Shown here one piece after another: positions 23,753 to 31,250 of a DNA stretch of 64,000 nucleotides (its first letter is position 1; the number at the start of each line of letters is the position of its first letter). The stretch spans positions 1 to 64,000 of the forward strand of contig NZ_BMQP01000048.1 in NCBI RefSeq assembly GCF_014648175.1, read 5' to 3'. A model generated the notes under the pieces. It did not search any database. It saw only the letters and a program-made list of their open reading frames with translations, and was not told the origin of the DNA. The translations under genes and the position numbers were made by a program. Source of the DNA: Planobispora rosea. Its GTDB lineage: Bacteria > Actinomycetota > Actinomycetes > Streptosporangiales > Streptosporangiaceae.

Positions 23753-25513
23753 TTGTCCACCACCCCCGGTCGGCACCGCGTGGCCGCCGGCGCCGAGAGG
23801 CGTCGCCGGCAGGCGCGTCAACGTCTCACGCTCATCGTGGTCGCGGTGATAGTCGCCCTGTCGGGGACCGTGGTACTCACCCTGGAGCAGGTGGACGGCC
23901 CCTGCTCCGGTGACCCCGTCCTGGTCGACGTCGCCGCCGCGGTGGACATCGCGCCGACCGTGATGGAGGTGGCCGGGCGGTTCAACGCCGCCCGGGTCGA
24001 AGCCGACGGCCGCTGCGTCCTGGTGCAGGTCACCGAGCAGCCGCCGGCCACCGTGCTGCGGACGTTGATCGGGGGCACCGCGGGCGTGCTCGCGGCGCGC
24101 CCCGACGGGTGGATCTCCGACTCCTCGGCCTGGATCCGGCTCGCGCGCAAGCAGGGCGCCGAGGACATGGCGGGCACCGAGACGGTGGTGGCCACCTCAC
24201 CGCTGGTCTTCGCCACCCGCAAGTCCCTCGCCGATCGTTTCGCGGTCGGCAGGACCGAGATGAACTGGAGGATGGTCTTCCCGGCGACCACCCGGGGCCG
24301 GATCGCGCCCAACGAGAACGAGCCCGACGTGGTCCGCGTCCCGGACCCGTCGCTCGCCGGGGCCGGCATCGCCACCGTGGCCGCCGCCCGGGACGTGGTG
24401 GGCTCCGGGCCCGAGGCCGACCAGGCGCTCACCGCCTTCGTCCGGTGGGCCCAGGCCGGTGCGGCGCCCGACTACCGGAGCATGGTCGAGGCGATCGACG
24501 AGCGCTCGTTCTGGCAGCGGCCGGTGGTGATCGTCCCCGAGCAGTCGGTGTGGTCCCACAACCGGCAGCCGTCCGCCGACCCGCTCGTCGCGCTCCACCC
24601 CCGCGAGGGGACCATCAACCTCGACTACCCGTACGTGGTCACCTCCGGCGACCCGGCCAAGGCGAGCGGGTCGCGGGCCTTCGCCAACTGGCTCCGCTCC
24701 CCGGAGACCCAGGACGCGGTACGGCGGGCGGGCTTCCGCTCGGCCGACGGGACCAAGGCCCCCTACTCGCCCGGCGTGGAGATCCCGACCGAGGCCCCCC
24801 GTACCCGGCCCACCATCGTGCCCGCCCGGGTCGACGAGGCGCTGGAGGCGTGGAGCAGACTGGCCCCGCCGACCAACATCCTGGTGCTGGCCGACACCTC
24901 CCGGCACATGGCCGAGCCGATCGAGGGGGAGAAGGGCAAGACCAAGCTGACCGTCGCGCTCGACGCCGCCCGCATGGGCCTGCAGCTGTTCCCCGCCTCG
25001 ACCCACATGGGCATGTGGGAGTTCGCCGACGCCAAGGGTTCCGGCGGTGACCAGCGGGAGCGGGTGAAGATCGGCCCGATCAACGAGCCGGACGGCGGAC
25101 AGGTCGTCCGGCGCAGCCGGCTGGAGGGGTTCACCCGGACCCTGCGCGCCGACCGCGACCGGTCCAGCTCCCTGAACGACTCGATCCTGGCCGGGTTCCG
25201 CGAGGTGACCAACGCCTACGACGAGAAGATGAACAACACCCTTCTGGTCATCACCGCGGGCAAGGACGACGGCAGGGGGATCTCCAGCACCGAGCTGCTG
25301 CAGACGCTCCGCGACGAGTGGGACCCGCAGTACCCCGTCCAGATCGTCGTCCTCGCCTTCGGCGACGACCTCGACCGGTCCACGCTCTCCCAGGTGGTCA
25401 CGGCCACCAACGGCTCGCTGCACGTCGCCACCCAGCCCGGCGAGATCATCGACGTCTTCCTGTCCGCCCTGGCCCGCCGCCTGTGCCACCCCACCTGCCG
25501 CAAGGCCTCCTGA
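23753..25513 (+). CDS. Membrane-anchored solute-binding/VWA hybrid protein
   Basis: 586 aa from TTG 23753 (GAGAGG nine bases upstream). Basic N-terminus, one membrane span at about 24-46, an extracellular periplasmic-binding-like domain (about 60-345; VDIAPTVMEVAGRFNAARVEADGRC and SGSRAFANWLRSPETQDAVRRAGF), then a von Willebrand A domain (about 372-575). The VWA metal site begins VLADTSRHMA, where the canonical DxSxS reads DTSRH, so metal binding may be altered. It lies between fbiC and fbiB but convergent with fbiB, so a link to F420 is not implied. A surface ligand- or partner-binding role is plausible. Confidence 0.75.
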   Translation: MSTTPGRHRVAAGAERRRRQARQRLTLIVVAVIVALSGTVVLTLEQVDGPCSGDPVLVDVAAAVDIAPTVMEVAGRFNAARVEADGRCVLVQVTEQPPATVLRTLIGGTAGVLAARPDGWISDSSAWIRLARKQGAEDMAGTETVVATSPLVFATRKSLADRFAVGRTEMNWRMVFPATTRGRIAPNENEPDVVRVPDPSLAGAGIATVAAARDVVGSGPEADQALTAFVRWAQAGAAPDYRSMVEAIDERSFWQRPVVIVPEQSVWSHNRQPSADPLVALHPREGTINLDYPYVVTSGDPAKASGSRAFANWLRSPETQDAVRRAGFRSADGTKAPYSPGVEIPTEAPRTRPTIVPARVDEALEAWSRLAPPTNILVLADTSRHMAEPIEGEKGKTKLTVALDAARMGLQLFPASTHMGMWEFADAKGSGGDQRERVKIGPINEPDGGQVVRRSRLEGFTRTLRADRDRSSSLNDSILAGFREVTNAYDEKMNNTLLVITAGKDDGRGISSTELLQTLRDEWDPQYPVQIVVLAFGDDLDRSTLSQVVTATNGSLHVATQPGEIIDVFLSALARRLCHPTCRKAS

Positions 25514-25604
25514 CCCCGCGGACTGACCCCGCGGACGACGTCCGGGTCCGCCTCCCGGCGACCACGCCGGGGCCGGCGCACGAGGTCCGGGAGGGGCCGG
25601 GCGG

Positions 25605-26927
25605 TCAGCGGGTGACGATGAAGTCGGCGGCCTTCCGGGGGGCGCGGTCACGGGGCGGGGCGGCGGGGCGGCCGATGGCGACGGCGCCCATGGGGTCCCA
25701 GGCCGCCGGGAGGTCGAGGACCTCGCGGACCACGTCGCGGCAGAACATCGTGGACGACACCCAGGCGGATCCGAGACCCTCGACCGCGAGCTGGACCAGG
25801 AAGTTCTGCACGCCCGCGCCGGCGGCGACCACGAACATCTCCCGCTCGGCGGCGTTGCGGCGCTCGTCGCGGTAGGTGTGCGAGCCCTCCATGACCAGGC
25901 AGGGGATCGCCAGGTAGGGCGCGTTGCGCAGGACGTCGCCGCGCCGGACCCGCTTGGCGATCGACTCCTCGGTGAAGCCGTCCCCGCGCAGGTCGGCGAT
26001 CCACGCCTCGCGCATGGCGTCGAGCAGCTTCTCGCGGACCTCCGCCGACTCCAGCAGCACGAACCGCCACGGCGTCGTGTGGTGCGGGGCGGGTGCGGCG
26101 ATCGCGGCGTCCACCGCGCGGCGGACCTTGGCGCCGTCGACCGGCTCGGGGGAGAACTCGCGGATGGTACGGCGGGCGAAGACCACGTCGCGGGAGCCGT
26201 ACCGGAACATGTCCTCCTCGGACTGGCGGACGACCTCGCGGATGCCCGGCCCGTCCTCCCGGGTGGTGTACTCGGCCATGCCCCGCACCACCGCCACCGG
26301 GGTCTGCGCGAGCTTGCCCTTGACCAGGTCGCCGGCGGCGGCGAACTCGTCGGCGATGGCGGTCAGGGTGACCTCCAGCGCGTTGCCGTGGTCGTCGGAC
26401 AGGCCCCGGTAGTCGAGCATGGGAGGCACCCCGGCGACGCCGATGGCCATGTCGGTCTGGCCGTTGCGCCAGGGGCGGCCGAAGGTGTCGGAGACGACCA
26501 CGCCCACCCAGACGCCCAGGCGCTCGGTGATGCCCGCGCGCAGGGTCCGGGCGGAGGCGTCGGCGTCGGCGGGCAGCAGCACGACGGTGCCCGGCTCGGT
26601 GTTGGAGGCGTCCACCCCGGCGGCGGCCATGACGAAGCCGTGGGAGGTCTGGGCGATCACGGTCTCGCCGCGCCGGGCGACGACCCGCTCGGTCTCGGCC
26701 GCGATCGCCTCGGCGCGGCCGGTGCCCCGGCGGATCCGGCCCTCGGCCTTGCTCATCACCTTGGAGGTGACCACGAGGACGTCGCCATCGCGCAGATCGG
26801 GCTGGGCGGCGGCGATCAGCGCGGCGAGGTCGTCGCCCTCCTGCACCTCGGGGATGCCGTTGACCGCGAAGACCTCGATGCGGACCTCGGCGGGGTCGTC
26901 CTTCCGGAAGCGGCGGATCCTGCTCAT
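25605..26927 (-). CDS. fbiB: Coenzyme F420:L-glutamate ligase FbiB with nitroreductase domain
   Basis: 440 aa from ATG 26927, which overlaps the fbiA stop by 4 bp. The N-terminal CofE-like ligase (1 to about 245) shows [27 protein letters not shown] and [17 protein letters not shown] nitroreductase-fold domain (about 250-440) follows, with [12 protein letters not shown] and [17 protein letters not shown]. In mycobacteria the ligase adds the gamma-glutamate tail to F420-0, and the FMN-binding C-terminal domain reduces dehydro-F420-0. All expected segments are present and length is normal. It is translationally coupled to fbiA. Confidence 0.97.
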   Translation of the reverse strand: MSRIRRFRKDDPAEVRIEVFAVNGIPEVQEGDDLAALIAAAQPDLRDGDVLVVTSKVMSKAEGRIRRGTGRAEAIAAETERVVARRGETVIAQTSHGFVMAAAGVDASNTEPGTVVLLPADADASARTLRAGITERLGVWVGVVVSDTFGRPWRNGQTDMAIGVAGVPPMLDYRGLSDDHGNALEVTLTAIADEFAAAGDLVKGKLAQTPVAVVRGMAEYTTREDGPGIREVVRQSEEDMFRYGSRDVVFARRTIREFSPEPVDGAKVRRAVDAAIAAPAPHHTTPWRFVLLESAEVREKLLDAMREAWIADLRGDGFTEESIAKRVRRGDVLRNAPYLAIPCLVMEGSHTYRDERRNAAEREMFVVAAGAGVQNFLVQLAVEGLGSAWVSSTMFCRDVVREVLDLPAAWDPMGAVAIGRPAAPPRDRAPRKAADFIVTR

Positions 26928-27943
26928 CGCGACTCCTCCGCGGCTCGCGGGGCCGCGGCCGGAGTCCCGTCCGTGGTTCCGGTGGTTCCGGCTGCGGTCC
27001 CGGTGGCCGCGGCGATCTCGGTGGCCAGGTCGAGCGCGGCGCGGGCGATGGCGGCGGCGGACTCGGCGTCGTGCATGATCAGCGGGCGGGCCTGGACCCG
27101 GACGCCGTCCAGGGCGACCCCGGCGTCCTCCTCGGCGACCAGCCATCCGTTCACCAGCGGCGAGCCGTACAGCTCCAGGACGGCCTGGGCGGTGGTGTCC
27201 ACTCCGATCGCGGTCAGGCAGGCGTCGGCCATGCCGCGGACCGGGGCGCCGCCGATGATCGGGGAGACGCCGACGACGGTTTTGCCGTCGAGGGCCTCAC
27301 GGATGCCCTTGATCTGCAGGATCGTGCCGATGCTGACCACCGGGTTGGACGGCGGCAGGATCACGGCGTCGGCGTCGGCGATCGCCTGGAGCACACCGGG
27401 GGCGGGCCGGGCCTCGTCGGCGCCGACGAGGATGATCTGCTCGGCCGGGACCGAGGCGCGCAGGCGGACCCACCACTCCTGGAAGTGCACGGCCCGGCGG
27501 CCCCGCTCATCGGTGATCACGACGTGGGTCTCGGTCCGGTCGTCGCTCATCGGGATCAGCCGCACGCCCGGCTCCCACCGCGCGCACAGCGCCTCGGTGA
27601 CCTGGGAGAGGGGATATCCGGCGTCGAGCATCTGGGTGCGCACGATGTGGGTGGCGAAGTCGCGGTCGCCCAGGCCGAACCACTGCGGTTCGACGCCGTA
27701 GGCGGCCAGCTCCTCCTTGACGACGTGCGACTCCTTGTCGCGCCCCCAGCCCTGCTCCTCGTTGATGCCGCCGCCGAGGGTGTACATCACGGTGTCGAGG
27801 TCGGGGCAGACCCGCAGGCCGAACAGGGTGATGTCGTCACCGGTGTTGCCGATGACGGTGATGTCGGCGTCGGGGGCCGCGGCGCGGAGGCCGCGCAGGA
27901 AACGGGCGCCGCCGATGCCGCCGGCGAGGGACACGATGCGCAT
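26924..27943 (-). CDS. fbiA: Phospho-lactate/phosphoenolpyruvate transferase FbiA
   Basis: 339 aa. The N-terminal signature [19 protein letters not shown] leads into [30 protein letters not shown], both diagnostic of CofD/FbiA. Further on come [13 protein letters not shown] and [16 protein letters not shown]. It joins FO to the lactyl/enolpyruvyl-phosphate unit carried by GDP or GMP to give (dehydro-)F420-0, the step between FbiC and FbiB. It overlaps fbiB by 4 bp in one operon. The C-terminal ~25 residues are Ala/Thr-rich and variable. The divergent 289-bp upstream region holds only a small CCGAC-GTCGG hairpin and no recognised regulatory element. Confidence 0.97.
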   Translation of the reverse strand: MRIVSLAGGIGGARFLRGLRAAAPDADITVIGNTGDDITLFGLRVCPDLDTVMYTLGGGINEEQGWGRDKESHVVKEELAAYGVEPQWFGLGDRDFATHIVRTQMLDAGYPLSQVTEALCARWEPGVRLIPMSDDRTETHVVITDERGRRAVHFQEWWVRLRASVPAEQIILVGADEARPAPGVLQAIADADAVILPPSNPVVSIGTILQIKGIREALDGKTVVGVSPIIGGAPVRGMADACLTAIGVDTTAQAVLELYGSPLVNGWLVAEEDAGVALDGVRVQARPLIMHDAESAAAIARAALDLATEIAAATGTAAGTTGTTDGTPAAAPRAAEESR

Positions 27944-28232
27944 GGCGACCAGTCTCCCACTGCCGGGGGGCGGGACTGCTCGAAGGGGCTTGCGGGGTTC
28001 GCCCGAAAGGGCGGAGACGACGGTGACGGCGACGGTGGTGGCAACGGCTGGAGAACCATCTTTTCGTGATCGTTATATGGGGTGTCTCCGCTGGCAGGGT
28101 TGGTTCACCTTGTGCCCAAATTGTTCCCTGATGTGGTTGATGGGATACTTGCGCGACTAATGAGCTTGTGGGTCCCCCCGACACCAAAGTCGGCCATGTG
28201 CAAAACTTGGCCCGGGTTTACCCGAGGACCCT

Positions 28233-30329
28233 ATGGGGGTAGTTGTGATCAATGTCGAGGCTGGACGGCTCCGTGAACCGGCGGCGTGGCTCATGGTCGC
28301 CGCGTCGTCCATCGGCGTCCTCATAGACATCAAGCAGCTGCTCTTCGGGGAGTCGACGTTCGGTGAGGCCTCCTTCGCCCTCCGCGCGGCCGTGTACCTG
28401 CCCCAGCTGGTCTCGCCGGTGACCATCGCCCTGCTCGTGGGGGCGGTCCTGCTGGCGAGCCACCTCGGCCCGGTGATCGCACGGCTGAGGATCATGGTCT
28501 ACGTGGCGGCGGGCACGCTCGCGCTCGCGGTGCTCTTCGGCACGATCGGATTGCTGGGCGGGCTGTTCGGCGGTTCGACCGATTTCCTGGAGAAGATCGA
28601 ATTTCTCCTCAGAAGCCTCCCCCTCCTCGGGCTGGGCGCGATCGCACTGCTCTACCTGCTTCCCAAGGCGGTTCCGGCCGCGCCCCGGTCCGGCGAATTC
28701 TCCTTCTCGGGGCCGGTGGGCTTCCGCCCCGACGGCGGTCTCGGTGGTCTCGACGGCCCGAACGGGCCCGGCGGGCACCCGCAGCAGCCCCCGCAGCCCC
28801 AGCACCAGCAGCCCTACGTCCCGGAGGCCGGGGGGCCGGTCCCCGGTCAGCCGCAGCCCTTCCACGGACCGCGGGGTCAGGCCCCGCAGGGTGCTCCCGT
28901 CTTTCCCCAGGAGCCCGCGGCCTACTCGCAGGAGCCCGCCACGACGGCCTTCCGGCAGCAGGAGCCGGCCGCTCCGGCTCCCGCCCAGCCCTACAGCCCT
29001 CCCGCGCTCCCGCCCGCGCCGTCTCACGCCACCGCCGATCCGTACGGCGCGCAGCAGCCCGGTTACGGCCAGGCCCCGGCGGAGTCCCCGGAGCGGGTGG
29101 AGCCGCAGACCTACACCCCGAGCCCGTACGTCCCGGCGGATGTCCAGCCCCCGGCCCCGGCCAAGCCGTACGAGCCCCCGATGAGCGCGTACGGCGCGCC
29201 GGTCGAGCAGGCGCAGCCGGCCGTCCAGCCGCAGGGGTACGCCGAGCCGCAGAGTTACGTCCCGCAGGCCGAGCCGCATCCGGGCTACGCTCCGCAGGCC
29301 GAGCCGCAGGTCTCCCCCTACCAGCCGTCCTCGACGGAGCCGCAGCTTTCCGGCTACGCGGCGCCGCAGGCCGACTCCTCGTTCTCGTCTCCCTACACGC
29401 CGTCGCCGACGGACCCGCGGGCTCCGCAGCCGTCGTCCTACGGGTCGCACGAGTCCTACGGATCGCACGAGTCGTACGGGTCCTCGAACGAGCAGCAGGC
29501 CCCGTTCCGCCCGTCGCAGCCCGAAGCGGCCCCGGCGCAGCCGTACACGCCCGCCGACAGCCAGCCCCGCCTGTCCTTCGACAGCCAGGCGCAGGCGTCC
29601 TTCCCGCAGCCGCCGGAGAACTACGGCCAGCCGCTGACCGGGTACTCCGGCGCGGAGTTCGCACGGCAGGCGGCGGACGCGGCCCCGCAGTATCCGGACG
29701 CGGCCCCGCACTACTCCGTGCCCGACCCGATGGACGCCCGCTCCCAGCAGATCGCCCACGCCTACCAGCAGGCGGAGAGCTACCAGCAGCAGGCGTACGG
29801 CACCGCCGAGCCCGCCTACGGGTCCGAGCCCCAGTACGGCGGCACCGAGCCGCAGCTGCGCCTGCCGGACTACACCGCCTCCCAGCAGGGGACGGGGTAC
29901 GACCAGCAGGCGGCCGGCTACGAGCAGCGGCAGCCCGGCGGCTACGAGCAGCAGTCCGGAGGGTACGAGCAGCAGCACTCCGGAGGGTACGAGCAGCAGC
30001 ACTCCGGGAACTACGACCCGCCCGCCTTCGGGCACGCGCAGCCGCAGACCGCCCCGCAGTGGGAGCCGCCCGCCGACACGACGCTCCGGTTCGACCCCGG
30101 CGCCTACCAGTCGGATCCGCTCAACGGCCCGGCCCCGGCCGGTCACGCCGCGCCGGCCGCGCCGGCCGCGCCGGCCTGGGACTCGCCGCAGCCCATCGAC
30201 CCCACGGCGATCTACGCGCCGGAGCGTTCGGGTCAGGCAATGGGTGAGGAAACCGCTGACAGAGAAAGGGTGGGCCCCGGTCAGGAGCAGAGCACGTCCT
30301 GGTACGGTTCCGACCGCAGGGAGCACTGA
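28233..30329 (+). CDS. Membrane protein with long Pro/Gln/Tyr-rich disordered tail
   Basis: 698 aa. The N-terminal ~150 residues hold about four membrane spans (near 15-35, 50-75, 85-115 and 125-145). From about 170 to the end the protein is low-complexity, rich in Pro, Gln, Tyr, Ser and Gly. It has repeats such as SYGSHESYGSHESYGS and GYEQQHSGGYEQQHSG (about 555-595) and many AEPQ/PQPSxY motifs. No catalytic domain is visible. Tails of this composition resemble disordered scaffolds that bind or condense partner proteins; that is inference. GAGG precedes the ATG. It lies between divergent fbiA and whiB. Confidence 0.8.
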   Translation: MGVVVINVEAGRLREPAAWLMVAASSIGVLIDIKQLLFGESTFGEASFALRAAVYLPQLVSPVTIALLVGAVLLASHLGPVIARLRIMVYVAAGTLALAVLFGTIGLLGGLFGGSTDFLEKIEFLLRSLPLLGLGAIALLYLLPKAVPAAPRSGEFSFSGPVGFRPDGGLGGLDGPNGPGGHPQQPPQPQHQQPYVPEAGGPVPGQPQPFHGPRGQAPQGAPVFPQEPAAYSQEPATTAFRQQEPAAPAPAQPYSPPALPPAPSHATADPYGAQQPGYGQAPAESPERVEPQTYTPSPYVPADVQPPAPAKPYEPPMSAYGAPVEQAQPAVQPQGYAEPQSYVPQAEPHPGYAPQAEPQVSPYQPSSTEPQLSGYAAPQADSSFSSPYTPSPTDPRAPQPSSYGSHESYGSHESYGSSNEQQAPFRPSQPEAAPAQPYTPADSQPRLSFDSQAQASFPQPPENYGQPLTGYSGAEFARQAADAAPQYPDAAPHYSVPDPMDARSQQIAHAYQQAESYQQQAYGTAEPAYGSEPQYGGTEPQLRLPDYTASQQGTGYDQQAAGYEQRQPGGYEQQSGGYEQQHSGGYEQQHSGNYDPPAFGHAQPQTAPQWEPPADTTLRFDPGAYQSDPLNGPAPAGHAAPAAPAAPAWDSPQPIDPTAIYAPERSGQAMGEETADRERVGPGQEQSTSWYGSDRREH

Positions 30330-30434
30330 ACATTCCAGGTGGTCGTCACGATCACCTGGAAGGGCCGCCGCAGTCGCGGGCACGCGATTCAGTACCGGGG
30401 AGAGCGGGTCTTTCCCCGGATACCGGCATGCCGC

Positions 30435-30500
30435 TTGACGTCACGCCCGGTGCACGCGTGTAATTAGGCGCACGCGTGAAATTACAAGCGTGTTGTTACG
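30435..30500 (+). promoter_or_regulatory. whiB promoter region with 18-bp-spaced direct repeats
   Basis: A TTGACG -35 (30435-30440) and TGTAAT -10 (30459-30464) are 18 bp apart. GCACGCGTGTAATTA (30452-30466) and GCACGCGTGAAATTA (30470-30484) repeat with an 18-bp period, and a weaker GCGTG-TTACG follows at 30488-30500. This suggests a regulator binding in phase across the promoter. The intergenic stretch is 246 bp. Confidence 0.5.
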
Positions 30501-30575
30501 TCTCCCTCCGGGTGGGTAAGGGGGAGGCGTTCATAAGGGGGGCTCCATTGCGGGCGGGCGGCAGGGAGGTGTGCA

Positions 30576-30836
30576 GTGGCCGACCTGGTCATCGCACAGG
30601 ACAGCATCGCTGAAGAGCAGCTTGGCTGGCAGGAACGTGCGCTGTGCGCACAGACCGATCCAGAGGCGTTCTTCCCGGAAAAGGGAGGATCCACTCGGGA
30701 AGCCAAGAAAGTATGCCGTTCGTGCGAGGTTCGTGCTGAGTGTCTGGAATACGCACTTGAGCATGATGAGCGGTTCGGCATCTGGGGTGGGCTTTCCGAG
30801 CGGGAACGCCGCCGGATCAAGCGTCAGGCCGTCTGA
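30576..30836 (+). CDS. whiB: WhiB-family iron-sulfur transcription factor (WhiB/WhiB2/WhmD group)
   Basis: 86 aa from GTG 30576 with GGGAGG upstream. The four cluster cysteines are C24, C47, C50 and C56 (C-x22-C-x2-C-x5-C), the turn GIWGG is at 68-72, and the basic tail SERERRRIKRQAV follows. The core WQERALCAQTDPEAFFPEKGG is the signature of the WhiB subgroup that works with WhiA in sporulation septation (Streptomyces WhiB, mycobacterial WhmD/WhiB2). Position between fbiA and the zincin-like gene matches whiB2 in M. tuberculosis. A strong hairpin terminator ends the transcript about 70 bp downstream. Confidence 0.96.
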   Translation: MADLVIAQDSIAEEQLGWQERALCAQTDPEAFFPEKGGSTREAKKVCRSCEVRAECLEYALEHDERFGIWGGLSERERRRIKRQAV

Positions 30837-30905
30837 GGGCGGTGTCTGAGGGCTGAAGGCATCCGGGAGGACGCCCCGTGAGGGTGCCCGGAGATATCTC
30901 GATGA

Positions 30906-30936
30906 GGTCACGCGGCCGGTGCCGCGTGGCCTTTTC
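30906..30936 (+). terminator. Intrinsic terminator after whiB
   Basis: GGTCACGCGGC and GCCGCGTGGCC form an 11-bp stem (one G-U pair) around a CGGT loop, followed at once by TTTTCCGTTTT. Confidence 0.85.
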
Positions 30937-31250
30937 CGTTTTGTCCGCCTCGGGGCTCCGTCTGGTCCTGGGACTCCGTCCGGGGTCCCCGCCTGGGATG
31001 CCGTGCGGCTTCATCCTTCATCGGGGATGGGGAGACTTCATCTGGTTCATCCAAGATGGGAGCTTCGTGGGTGATGGACGGATGGCGGGGATTTCGGGAG
31101 ATGGTGCCGGCTGGGGAGATAGTGAGGATAGCTGGGATAGAAGGAGATGGTGGGGATTTCGCCTACGAGATTTCATCCGGGAGATATAGCCGGATATAAG
31201 GTGACGTATGGTAGTCGTCCTGATCACCCCCTTCGCGAACCTCGGGACGC
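30937..31250. other. Gene-free stretch before the GT2/DUF5719 genes
   Basis: About 310 bp, visibly less GC-rich and purine-biased, with recurrent GGGGAGA, GGGATAG and GGAGAT words between 31025 and 31195. No homologue-like coding frame is seen. TTCATCC-GGGAGATATAGCCG near 31170 and ATATAAGG near 31195 could hold the promoter of the next gene. Confidence 0.5.

Noticed and set aside
28071-28232. c-di-AMP (ydaO) riboswitch before the Pro/Gln-rich protein gene
   Set aside because: Only a small CCGAC/GTCGG hairpin is present; the conserved ydaO-type words are absent.
30878-31189. 103-codon open frame after whiB
   Set aside because: It begins across the whiB terminator and encodes Gly/Trp/Arg-rich sequence with no homologue-like pattern or ribosome site.
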